Of a stretch of 64,000 bases of DNA, positions 16,229 through 24,291 are shown in pieces (the stretch's first letter is position 1; each line of letters starts with the position of its first letter). Below the pieces are notes generated by a model. The model saw only the letters and a list, made by a program, of their open reading frames with translations, was not told the origin of the DNA and did no database searches. Source of the stretch: DAIPKP01 sp964539095. Lineage in GTDB: Bacteria > Synergistota > Synergistia > Synergistales > Aminiphilaceae. The position numbers and the translations under genes are program-made. The DNA is taken from assembly GCA_964539095.1 (NCBI GenBank), contig CAZIFL010000001.1:62001-126000 (forward strand). The letters run 5' to 3'.

Positions 16229-16585
16229 ATGCGCATGGGAGAGTTGAAACAGATTGTTATGAACGAAAATAACGGGTTGAATCAGGAGATTTTTGGGGTA
16301 GGTCTTCGGTGGCAGAAAGTGGTGGTTCTGGAGGATAAGATTCTGGTGCTTGCGGAGAATCAGCGGGTTCCTGCCCTGGCTTCGCTGGACAGAAAAGATC
16401 CGAGCGCCACGAAGGCTATTGGTCACGCATTGTTGGGAGAGTTTAAGGAAAAGATGCTTCTCCGATTGGAAAAGAGCCTTGGGGTTTCCCTTCGGGGAGT
16501 ATTGAAGGATTATGATCCGGTTCTTGAGCTGGCGTGCATGCTTATTGTCTTTGATCGCCCCGTGACAGAACTGGTGACTCCATAG
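16229..16585 (+). CDS. DUF2294-like small protein (tentative)
   Basis: The 118-aa protein starts MRMGELKQIVMNENNG and carries an alternation of short strands and helices: QKVVVLEDKILVLAENQRVPAL, ALLGEFKEKMLLRLEKSLG, and a final LACMLIVFDRP strand. This resembles DUF2294 (a small alpha/beta family with an EDMILVRL-type strand and a helix ending in a GV turn), but the match is from memory and tentative. ATG 16229 and ATG 16235 are both possible; the frame is open upstream to 16118. There is no signal peptide or membrane helix. It is monocistronic, with its own promoter and a following terminator. Confidence 0.6.
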   Translation: MRMGELKQIVMNENNGLNQEIFGVGLRWQKVVVLEDKILVLAENQRVPALASLDRKDPSATKAIGHALLGEFKEKMLLRLEKSLGVSLRGVLKDYDPVLELACMLIVFDRPVTELVTP

Positions 16586-16651
16586 GTTTCCCATAGAGTA
16601 AACCGGAGGTTTTCAGGAGACCCATCCCTGAAGGGGTGTGTGTAGCTTTCG

Positions 16652-16715
16652 AACCGCTGGTCTTTGTGAAGAAAGAATTTTTCTTTCTTCCGAAGGCTGG
16701 CGGTTTTGTGTTTTT
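16652..16715 (+). terminator. Long-hairpin terminator after the DUF2294-like gene
   Basis: The inner stem is GAAGAAAG (16668-16675) with CTTTCTTC (16683-16690); the outer stem is AACCGC (16652-16657) with GCGGTT (16700-16705), followed by TTTGTGTTTTT. Confidence 0.65.
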
Positions 16716-16789
16716 GCATAGCTTTTGTGTTCAGGAACGTGCATTCTCGCAGCGTTTCGTGAGCATGGAACTTAGAGGAGGTGTACGGT

Positions 16790-17830
16790 TTGGAGATGAA
16801 CATGGAGGAGTTTTCCCATGTAGTTACTGTGGATGATGTTGTGGAGGCTCTGGATAAAATAACCCACGGCAGAGTTGTGCGAACCGGAAAGGACGTTTCC
16901 GGAAATAGCCGATTCGTGGTTACCAAAAGCTCGGATATTCCCGGGAAGGCAGTCACGGAGATCCCCGGTCTTGTCTGGGGAGATCCCTGCAAGGTGGTGC
17001 GAAAGATCGGGGTGGGGATGACCCTGACGGAAAACGTGATAGAGCTTGGGGCAGCCATGGGGATGGACGCATTATTGCTGCACCATCCTCTTGCGGACGG
17101 AGCCAGCTCTGGGGGAGTGACCCTGCGGAACTACATGAATCTTTACGACATGGCCCTTTTCGAGCTTCACGAGGCTTTTCACGGGTTGCATCCCGGCATT
17201 TCCTGGCTTCACGGACATAGGGTGCGGCATGTTCAGATTGCCTATGGGGGGGTGCCGGGGAATATTATGTTTGTGGGAACTCCTCTGGAGGGGGTGAGGA
17301 CTCTGGGAGATATCTGCCGTCGCCTTGCCTCCTGCATGGGGTCCGCAGAGCATGGCGAAGTGCTTCGGAGAGTGCGGGAGATACGAAAGTGCCCTGAGAT
17401 CGAAGATTCCTGCGTGGCGGGAAACCCTATCATTCTGGAGGGAACCCCTGAAAGTCCTTTGAAGGAGATCCTTCACATCTTCCCTCATACAGGATTTTCC
17501 CCGGATAACCTTGAGAGTGCTTTGAAGGAGCACCCCGGGGTAAACACGGTGATTGCCTCTATAAGCAGAATGCAGGAGGCCTCCCCTCTGGTGAATAAGG
17601 CTCGAGAGTTGGGGCTCTATATACTCTGCGGGAATACCCACGCCATGGAGATTTACGAAAACGGTATGCCCCTTGCCTTTGCTCTGAAGAGCATGCTCCC
17701 CTCGCTGGATGTTCGGGTCTTTCAGGAAAAAACCATCTGCTGCCCCCTGGAGGCCTTTGGTTCTCCCGGGCTTCGGGAATACGCCAAAAGCATGGCGGAG
17801 ACCTACTTGTTGCAAGAGAGCGCACTGTAG
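16790..17830 (+). CDS. NIF3-like metal-binding protein (divergent paralogue)
   Basis: The 346-aa protein resembles the NIF3/DUF34 fold. The metal-binding pair is in LLLHHPLAD, further histidines occur in ELHEAFHGLHPG, and a late NTHAMEIYENG places the His/Glu pair typical of the family C-terminus. It lacks an obvious inserted PII-like domain, and the sequence is far from the second NIF3 protein at 52637. Start: TTG 16790 lies 7-8 bases after an AGGAGGT; ATG 16796 is the alternative. The gene for a nucleoside-gate membrane protein follows after 45 bases, so a shared operon is likely. Molecular function unknown. Confidence 0.65.
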   Translation: MEMNMEEFSHVVTVDDVVEALDKITHGRVVRTGKDVSGNSRFVVTKSSDIPGKAVTEIPGLVWGDPCKVVRKIGVGMTLTENVIELGAAMGMDALLLHHPLADGASSGGVTLRNYMNLYDMALFELHEAFHGLHPGISWLHGHRVRHVQIAYGGVPGNIMFVGTPLEGVRTLGDICRRLASCMGSAEHGEVLRRVREIRKCPEIEDSCVAGNPIILEGTPESPLKEILHIFPHTGFSPDNLESALKEHPGVNTVIASISRMQEASPLVNKARELGLYILCGNTHAMEIYENGMPLAFALKSMLPSLDVRVFQEKTICCPLEAFGSPGLREYAKSMAETYLLQESAL

Positions 17831-17875
17831 CTCTCTCGAAAATAGAAAAAACTATACTTGAGGAGGTACAAGATA

Positions 17876-18964
17876 ATGAAGAACGCTTCAGAGTCTACGC
17901 CGAAGAGACAGGGTCGTGAACTTCGTAAAATTGAAATGCTGGGGCTTTGTCTTGTGGTGACATCCCTAGGATTTCTGGTCTTCCGTCCCGGAGATATTGC
18001 GGGCCTTTTCAACGCCATGGTGGATAAGGCCTTCCCTATTGTGGTAAAGGTCTTCCTTACAGGCACTGTGGGAGTTGCCATTATCTGCAGCGTTATGATG
18101 GGACGCATCCTCGAACGTTGTGGTTTTACAGATGCCCTGATGCGTATTTTTGTCCCCATAACTCGTTTCCTTGGGGTTAATGCTGCGGTGGTGATCCCCT
18201 CTATATACAACATCCTTGGGGATATCAACGCTGCCGGGCGTATTGCGGGGCCCATTCTCGTCAAGGCAGGGGCTACCAAGGACGAACAAAAAATTGCCAT
18301 CGCCACCATGGTACAGTCCCAACAATCTTTTTCGACCTTCATGTTCGGTCTCATCGCTCTCACCGCCGTGGGCGCCAAGGCCTATCTTGTGGTATTGATA
18401 GCGGTTTTTGCCCCTCTTATCGTGGTCCCCTGGCTGCTGCGGCTTCTTTTGTGGAGAGATACCAACCCCGTGCCTCTCCACGATCTTCCCCGGTTTACTC
18501 CCGAGACGGATCTTCTCCCTACGCTTTTCGGAGCTGCTAAAGAGGGGGCATCGCTTCTTTTTCTGCTCATCATTCCTGCTGTGGGGGCTGTCTATGCGAT
18601 TATCGGAGCCTTGGACTATCTTAACATATGGCCTTTTATCGAATCCGGTCTTACCGCCATGCTTCATGCTTTTTCCATAGATCCCCAAACGGGGATGGTG
18701 GCGATTCTCGCATCTCCCACCCTTGCCATGGCGCAACTCAAGGATGTGGCGGCCACCATGCCTGCTCAGCTTGTCATCGGCTCCTTTGTGCTCAGTGCCT
18801 CGGGTTTTCCCTTCTCTGTTCTCTTCGGACAGATTCCCACCATATGGAGCGAATGCACAGATCTTTCCGAACGCGAGGCTCTGAGTGCGGCAGTCCTCGG
18901 TGCTGTCATGCGCCTTCTCACTGCAGGAGCTATAGCCACCTTTCTGGTGCCTTTCCTCACATAG
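17876..18964 (+). CDS. Nucleoside-recognition (gate) domain membrane protein
   Basis: This 362-aa polytopic protein has about eight to ten hydrophobic segments. It resembles proteins with the nucleoside-recognition/Gate domain (paired halves, each with a conserved GR.. and polar stretch: MMGRILERCGFTDALM in the first, FIESGLTAMLHAF in the second). Members sit in transporters and spore-maturation proteins; the substrate cannot be stated. ATG 17876 has AGGAGG 9 bases upstream. It is probably cotranscribed with the NIF3-like gene and is terminated by the large hairpin at 18989. Confidence 0.75.
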   Translation: MKNASESTPKRQGRELRKIEMLGLCLVVTSLGFLVFRPGDIAGLFNAMVDKAFPIVVKVFLTGTVGVAIICSVMMGRILERCGFTDALMRIFVPITRFLGVNAAVVIPSIYNILGDINAAGRIAGPILVKAGATKDEQKIAIATMVQSQQSFSTFMFGLIALTAVGAKAYLVVLIAVFAPLIVVPWLLRLLLWRDTNPVPLHDLPRFTPETDLLPTLFGAAKEGASLLFLLIIPAVGAVYAIIGALDYLNIWPFIESGLTAMLHAFSIDPQTGMVAILASPTLAMAQLKDVAATMPAQLVIGSFVLSASGFPFSVLFGQIPTIWSECTDLSEREALSAAVLGAVMRLLTAGAIATFLVPFLT

Positions 18965-18988
18965 CTCAAGGAGACGCGTTTTAGCGTT

Positions 18989-19053
18989 GAGCATTTCGAA
19001 TTAGAGAAGGCCCTCTCCTTTGCGGAGAGGGCCTTCTCTAATTCGAAATGCTC
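18989..19053. terminator. Perfect 30-bp hairpin between convergent genes
   Basis: GAGCATTTCG... (18989-19018) is exactly inverse-complementary to 19024-19053 with a TTTGC loop. It serves both converging transcripts. The right arm includes the stop and last codons of the minus-strand MFS gene (19038-19053), so the terminator is partly coding. Confidence 0.9.
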
Positions 19054-20213
19054 TTCTTCTTGAGCGGAGGCCAAAGAAAGAAGTGAAGCAGGGGAAGGGT
19101 CCCAAAGGCCAGGGTGGAGGTGATACGGAGAATCCCTCCGTATCCAATCAGGGCAGCTCCTCCGGAGATAACAAAGGGAGTAGCGAGCCAGATGAGATCC
19201 ATGGCGGTTCCGAAAAGAGCAAACTGAGAGGGGCGAAGGTCCTCCGGAGTATGGTGGGTGAGAAGGGATTGCAGCAGAGGTTGTACCAACCCCATGCCGA
19301 TACCGGAGCAGCTTCCTCCCAGGAGGAAAAAGAGGGTGTTCTTGCCCCAGAGGGCGAGAAGGGCTCCTCCGAAAAGAGTGGTAAAGGAGGGGAGGAGCAG
19401 CCGCGCCCCAAGGCGATCCACAGTTCGAGTGAGGGTAACCCGGGAGAGAACCGCTGCCAGGGCGCAGGGAAAGAGGAAAAAGGATCCTGCAGTCCCCCAC
19501 TCCTTGGCGGCGTTAGCGATAAAGGGCATCACCGGAGCTGTCATGAGAGCGTATACCGCATAGGAAAGAATGATGCCTCGAAGAAGGGGGTTGCTCCAGG
19601 CAGTTCGTGCGGCGTGCCGTAGGAGTACCGGGGATGCGTTTTCTCCAGGCTGCCCTCCTCTGAGTTTAAGTAGGAATGCCGCACCGAGCCCGAGCGCTGT
19701 CGCTCCCAAAGCCAGCAAAAGAGGAGCCCGAAGAAAGCCCCTAAGGATCAGATACTCTGCCAGAGGAACCAGAGCTATCTGAGGGAGGATTTGGGAGAGC
19801 CCCGAAAGGCCGAACCCCAGCCCCCGAATATCCGGAGGAAGCACCGCCGCCTGGTGAAGAAAGGCTGCCACGGTAAAAATACCCCATCCCATTCCTTGAA
19901 CACATCTCCCCAGAAGGATAGCTCCCAGAGATGACGTAACGCAGAGAATAGCAGTGCCTCCGAGAAGAAGCCAGAGGCCGCAACGGATCCCCCAGCGGGA
20001 GCCGTGTCTCTGGATGAGGATGTTCGCCCAGGGGCGAAAGCCGCTGATCCCCGCTTCGAAAAGAAACCACACTGTGCCGATGGCAAGAGGAGGCAGATGT
20101 TGGAGTTCCATAATAAGGGGGTGCAGAAAGAAGATGGCGATGCAGGTGTAGCCAAAAAAAGCGGAAGTAAAGCAGAGAAGAAATTCTTTGGGAAGACGAG
20201 TATAGCTGGACAT
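19038..20213 (-). CDS. MFS transporter
   Basis: This 391-aa major facilitator protein has about twelve hydrophobic segments, starting with LLCFTSAFFGYTCIAIFFLHP. The cytoplasmic loop after TM2 has basic residues (RPWANILIQRHGSRWG) in the MFS loop 2-3 position. ATG 20213 has AGGAGG upstream on the minus strand; the frame remains open further upstream, but that region has no start signal. The last residues KKKSISN lie within the terminator hairpin. No substrate can be assigned, and the divergent neighbour is an exported orphan. Confidence 0.88.
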   Translation of the reverse strand: MSSYTRLPKEFLLCFTSAFFGYTCIAIFFLHPLIMELQHLPPLAIGTVWFLFEAGISGFRPWANILIQRHGSRWGIRCGLWLLLGGTAILCVTSSLGAILLGRCVQGMGWGIFTVAAFLHQAAVLPPDIRGLGFGLSGLSQILPQIALVPLAEYLILRGFLRAPLLLALGATALGLGAAFLLKLRGGQPGENASPVLLRHAARTAWSNPLLRGIILSYAVYALMTAPVMPFIANAAKEWGTAGSFFLFPCALAAVLSRVTLTRTVDRLGARLLLPSFTTLFGGALLALWGKNTLFFLLGGSCSGIGMGLVQPLLQSLLTHHTPEDLRPSQFALFGTAMDLIWLATPFVISGGAALIGYGGILRITSTLAFGTLPLLHFFLWPPLKKKSISN

Positions 20214-20341
20214 GGATAAACCTCCTGGAGATAGGAACTCATGAGTATGATACGCTAGAAGGGGAAAAAAGAAATCCCTCCTTTTTCCGATACAAAGACC
20301 CTCCAAAGCAGGCGTATTTTTCCCGGAAGATTGGCGGAAAA

Positions 20342-20350
20342 TGCTATACT
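20342..20350 (+). promoter_or_regulatory. Extended -10 ahead of the exported orphan
   Basis: TGCTATACT (TG 20342-20343, TATACT 20345-20350) forms an extended -10 without a good -35, about 70 bases before ATG 20419. Confidence 0.45.
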
Positions 20351-20418
20351 TACCGGAGTGTCCTGCAGATCTGTTTTGACACCGAAGACGATGTACCAAG
20401 AAAGGGAGGAAATCTGTC

Positions 20419-21600
20419 ATGACTATAACATGCCGCAATACGTGTTTTTTCGGAGTACTGCTTCTTTTCTGCGGAACCCTGCTTCTCTCCGTGGTCCCTC
20501 CCTCTGAGGCCATCTCCTTTCCCTGGTGGGGGAAGGGAGAGCCTCCGAGCTTTGAAGAAGCGTGGGATACCACTATGAAAAAGCTTGATGGCGCTCTGGG
20601 GCTTTTAGATAAGCACGACTCTCTGCCGGATAAAAAGTTTGTCGGTCGTGACAAGACCAAGAATGACGAAAAGATTGAGGAAATTTTGGGAGACCTTTTG
20701 CTGCTACTCTCGGATTCCCGCACCACACGGCTTCGTCAGGAGGCTCAGAAGCTTCGGGAGTACCGGGCAAAGAAGGAGCAGGAGATAGCTGCGTATGAAG
20801 AAAAGATGCTTACCGCACCCCAAAAGGGCTCTCTTCTCACCAAATCCAGGGAGGACTGGCGGGAGAAGATTGTAGAACTCCGGCAGGAGGTTGTGGAGAC
20901 CGATAAGGCCCTTGAGGAGTGTCTTCAGGCGATCGTGACGAGCTTGAGAGAGGAGGGAATCAGTGTCTCTGTGGAGGATGTAAAGGGCATTCTCGTCAGC
21001 GTCACCGGAGATGACATCCTGGGGATGTATGGGGTCTATAAGCACGTCCGGGCCTTTTCCGATGCCATGGGAGATCTTCTCGCCAAGGAGTCCGGAAGTC
21101 CCGGCATGGCCAAGCGGTACTACGGGGTCTACGCCCTGCTTATCCGAACCTGCATCGTTATGAACGACCGTTTTGTCGAGAAGATCGACGCCAAATATCT
21201 CCCGGTACTCCAAGATCTGGAGAAACAGGCGGTGGCGCTCCGGAACGAGGCGAAAAATCATCTTCGCCAGGGAGGGCTTTCCCCGACCCAGCAAAAGACC
21301 CTTGAATCGAATATCAAATCCAACACTCTCACGTTGACGGTTATTCTCCAGTACCGCAACTATCTTGGTACCCAGAGGCGCGATGCTCAGAAAGCCCGGG
21401 TGAATTTCGAGAGGGATTATCTTGTGGCTCTGAACTCCTACAAAACCGTGGCCCTCAGCACCAGCCTTCTGGATATGATCCGCACGAATCGAGAGGAGTT
21501 TGAGGCCCTTACATCGCTTAACCTTCCGGAGATGCTTCTCTTCGATAACGAGGCCATGTGGAAGGAGTTCGAACAGATTTCCCAGACATTAAAGCAATGA
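20419..21600 (+). CDS. Exported coiled-coil protein of unknown function
   Basis: I do not recognise this 393-aa protein. It begins with a signal sequence (hydrophobic GVLLLFCGTLLLSVV, then PSEA as a plausible cleavage end), and the mature part is almost entirely helical with heptad-like charged stretches (RQEAQKLREYRAKKEQEIAAYEEK; EKIVELRQEVVETDKALEE). A central segment reads GMYGVYKHVRAF and KRYYGVYALL. Only cysteines near the N-terminus and at ALEECLQ and RTCIVM are seen. ATG 20419 has GGGAGGAA upstream. A periplasmic or envelope role is inferred from the signal peptide only. Confidence 0.75.
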   Translation: MTITCRNTCFFGVLLLFCGTLLLSVVPPSEAISFPWWGKGEPPSFEEAWDTTMKKLDGALGLLDKHDSLPDKKFVGRDKTKNDEKIEEILGDLLLLLSDSRTTRLRQEAQKLREYRAKKEQEIAAYEEKMLTAPQKGSLLTKSREDWREKIVELRQEVVETDKALEECLQAIVTSLREEGISVSVEDVKGILVSVTGDDILGMYGVYKHVRAFSDAMGDLLAKESGSPGMAKRYYGVYALLIRTCIVMNDRFVEKIDAKYLPVLQDLEKQAVALRNEAKNHLRQGGLSPTQQKTLESNIKSNTLTLTVILQYRNYLGTQRRDAQKARVNFERDYLVALNSYKTVALSTSLLDMIRTNREEFEALTSLNLPEMLLFDNEAMWKEFEQISQTLKQ

Positions 21601-21675
21601 GAGGCTGGGGGATCTGCAGAGGGAATGTTTTTGAAATTGCCGGTGTAGCACAGCAGATAAAAGGAGGTTCTTTTT

Positions 21676-21888
21676 GTGGAAAAACATATTCTCTCCGTTC
21701 CAGATATGACCTGTGAACACTGCGTTAAGGCCATTGCAGGCGCATTAGAGGGGGTGCTTCCCTCTTCGGATTTTGAGGTGCTGCTCGCTACCAAGCAGGT
21801 GGTCCTCCGCACGGGAGATACCCTTCTTCTCGAAAGGGCTGAAGAGGCTCTTCGGAACGAAGGGTATACTCCTGCTAGGGTGCTATAG
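21676..21888 (+). CDS. copZ: Heavy-metal-associated copper chaperone
   Basis: This 70-aa HMA-domain protein has the metal motif MTCEHC near residues 11-16 and the beta-alpha-beta repeat pattern ending EEALRNEGYTP. It is predicted to carry Cu(I) to the ATPase encoded downstream. The start GTG 21676 has a near-perfect AAAGGAGG 8 bases upstream. A strong hairpin separates it from copA, so copZ may be made in excess. Confidence 0.92.
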   Translation: MEKHILSVPDMTCEHCVKAIAGALEGVLPSSDFEVLLATKQVVLRTGDTLLLERAEEALRNEGYTPARVL

Positions 21889-21945
21889 TTTCTCTGCTCC
21901 GAGGAGGAGTTGCGTGCTCCAGTTTGCCTCGCAGTCCACTTTTTT

Positions 21946-22000
21946 CGGGTGTACCCTTGGGGAGAAAACTTCTTCCGAAGAGGTACACCTGTGTTTTTTT
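21946..22000 (+). terminator. Hairpin with T run between copZ and copA
   Basis: GGTGTACC (21948-21955) pairs with GGTACACC (21982-21989), with extra pairs outside (C21946 with G21991), followed by T7 at 21994-22000. The loop may form a second small stem. It is probably a partial terminator that adjusts the copZ:copA ratio. Confidence 0.65.
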
Positions 22001-22032
22001 GGCATGTTCCTTTGCCAGGGAGGAGATTTTGT

Positions 22033-24198
22033 ATGAAAGAACAGGAGGCATTCCAGGAAAAACATGCCTTCCGGGTGGCGGGGATGACATGCGCCGCCTG
22101 TGCCCGAAGAGTGGAGATGAGCCTCAAAAAGCTCCAAGCGGTAAAGTTTGCAGCGGTGAATCTCGCAACAGAAAGCGCCTTCGTGGTGCTTCGAGAACCC
22201 CTTCCGAAAGAAGTGCTTTACGAGGCTGTCTCCCGCGCGGGCTACCAAGTGACCCAGGATACTCCTGAGGATATGGAGAAGAAGCGGTATCGCCAGCAAC
22301 TCCGAAGCATGGTTCTCGCCTGGATCATTACAGGCCCCCTCATGGTACTCATGCTCTTTCACATGGGGGGATACCATATTCCTTTCTATGGAGGTATGGA
22401 AATTTTTGGCGGTGCGGTGGTGCTTTTTTGGGCGGGGTATCCCAGCTTTAAGGGAGCCTGGATAGCCCTTTCACACTATCACGCCAACATGGATGTGCTG
22501 GTGGTCTTCGGGGCTCTTGCCGCGTGGAGTACCGCTCTTCTCGAAGCTTTGGGGGTTCCCGTGGCATCCTTCGGTGCCGTGGGAGCCATGATCATGGGGC
22601 TGCACCTTGTGGGGCGCTTTATCGAATCCTGGCTACGAGACCGGGCTACCCGGGAGGTGCGCCAGCTTATGGATCTTCAGGTTGCAGAGGTGCGCCTTCT
22701 GGATGAGCAGGGAAATCCTTTCATGGTGCCTCTTGAGGCGGTCTCCCCCGGTGCCGTAGCGCTGCTGCGGCCGGGGGAGCGTATTCCCGGGGATGGCATC
22801 CTTCGGGAGGGGGAGACCTCGGTGGATGAAGCCATGATCACCGGGGAGGCGCTGCCGGTTTCGAAGAAGCCCGGAGATACCCTTGTGGGGGGGAGCCTCA
22901 ATCTCACCGGGAGCTTTCGTATGGAGATTACCGGTCTGGGGGAGGAGAGCTTTCTCTCTCGCATGATTGCTCTGGTCCAGGAGGCCCAGGGGGCCAAGAT
23001 CCCCATTCAGGCCCTGGCGGATAGAATCACGGGCTTTTTTGTCCCCCTTATCGTGGCTCTCGCCATGGGGGGAGGGCTCTTCTGGTATTTCTTCAACCCC
23101 CGCTTCGGCCCTCTCGTGGCGCGATGGTTTTCCTTTCTCCCCTGGGTGCGCCCTCTGGACGACATCTCCATGGGAATTTTTGTCTTCGTGGCTACTGTGG
23201 TTATCGCTTGCCCCTGCGCCCTTGGACTGGCTACTCCCATGGCGCTCATGGTGGGGGTAGGAAGAGCCTCTCGAAAGGGATTGATCATCCGCAACGCCGA
23301 GGCCATTCAGACCGCTCGCGATATCGATACTCTGGTGCTCGATAAAACCGGAACACTCACGGAGGGGACCCCCTCGGTGGTGGAGCACTCTCTCTCTCCC
23401 GAAAATCTTTTCCGAGCAGCGGCTCTAGAGAGGGAGTCCAACCATCCCCTGGCGAAGGCCATCGCCTCTTTGAGAGAATCCGGAGCATCCTCGGAGGTGC
23501 GGGAGGTTCATGAAATTGCAGGCGAGGGGATTGTGGGGTTTGTGGATGGAAAAGCTCTCTTTGTGGGGCGACCGGAGAACCCCGCCCTCTATCAGGAGAA
23601 GCTTGACCGGGGGTTCACCGTGGTGGAGGTGCGCTCCGAAGGGGAGATTCTCGGGGCACTGATGATCACGGACCCTCTGCGAGAAGGAGTATCCCAGAGC
23701 ATTGCCCGTTTACAGGAGCTGGGTATTCTCGTGGTGATGGCCACGGGAGATAATGCCGGAGCTGCCCGGGTGGTGGGAGAGCAGATCGGCATATCCCGAA
23801 TCTATGCGGGAGTGCGCCCGGAAGAGAAGCTGGATATCGTACGGACTCTTCAGGGAGAGGGGAGACGAGTAGCCATGGTGGGGGATGGCATGAACGATGC
23901 GGCGGCTCTCAAGGGGGCGGATGTGGGGCTCGCCATGGGATCCGGTACAGACCTCGCCATGGAGAGTGCGGATATCGTGGTGGTTCGGGGACATGTGGAT
24001 CGGGTGCTGGAGGCTCTTGAAATTTCCAGGTCCACTTTCCGGGTAATCCGGCAGAATCTCTTCTGGGCCTTTGCCTACAACTTCGTGGCCATCCCCTTGG
24101 CGTTGCTGGGGGTTCTCCATCCGGTGATCGCCGAGGCCGCCATGGGATGCAGCTCCATCTCGGTGGTTCTCAACTCCCTGCGCATCCGCTCTTCCTGA
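22033..24198 (+). CDS. copA: Copper-translocating P-type ATPase
   Basis: This P1B-type ATPase exports Cu(I). The 721-aa protein has one N-terminal HMA domain (MTCAAC, residues 18-23), membrane helices with the metal-path CPC (393-395), the TGE loop, the phosphorylated aspartate in DKTGT (437-441), an HP motif (ESNHPLAKAI) and GDGMND (~617-622). ATG 22033 lies 7 bases after GGGAGGAG; upstream frame continuation is spurious. It is encoded after the chaperone copZ. Copper specificity is inferred from CPC and the HMA domain. Confidence 0.95.
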   Translation: MKEQEAFQEKHAFRVAGMTCAACARRVEMSLKKLQAVKFAAVNLATESAFVVLREPLPKEVLYEAVSRAGYQVTQDTPEDMEKKRYRQQLRSMVLAWIITGPLMVLMLFHMGGYHIPFYGGMEIFGGAVVLFWAGYPSFKGAWIALSHYHANMDVLVVFGALAAWSTALLEALGVPVASFGAVGAMIMGLHLVGRFIESWLRDRATREVRQLMDLQVAEVRLLDEQGNPFMVPLEAVSPGAVALLRPGERIPGDGILREGETSVDEAMITGEALPVSKKPGDTLVGGSLNLTGSFRMEITGLGEESFLSRMIALVQEAQGAKIPIQALADRITGFFVPLIVALAMGGGLFWYFFNPRFGPLVARWFSFLPWVRPLDDISMGIFVFVATVVIACPCALGLATPMALMVGVGRASRKGLIIRNAEAIQTARDIDTLVLDKTGTLTEGTPSVVEHSLSPENLFRAAALERESNHPLAKAIASLRESGASSEVREVHEIAGEGIVGFVDGKALFVGRPENPALYQEKLDRGFTVVEVRSEGEILGALMITDPLREGVSQSIARLQELGILVVMATGDNAGAARVVGEQIGISRIYAGVRPEEKLDIVRTLQGEGRRVAMVGDGMNDAAALKGADVGLAMGSGTDLAMESADIVVVRGHVDRVLEALEISRSTFRVIRQNLFWAFAYNFVAIPLALLGVLHPVIAEAAMGCSSISVVLNSLRIRSS

Positions 24199-24291
24199 CG
24201 CAGGGGCAAACCCGAAGCGCTCGCGAGACGTAATACGATCGTCTGGAGGAACTGCTCTGTACCATGGTAGCACAGCTGAAAAAAGAATGGG

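Noticed and set aside
17815..17836. AGAGAGC/GCTCTCT hairpin at the end of the NIF3-like gene as a terminator
   Set aside because: No T run follows and the next gene starts 40 bases later with a good ribosome site; likely not a terminator.
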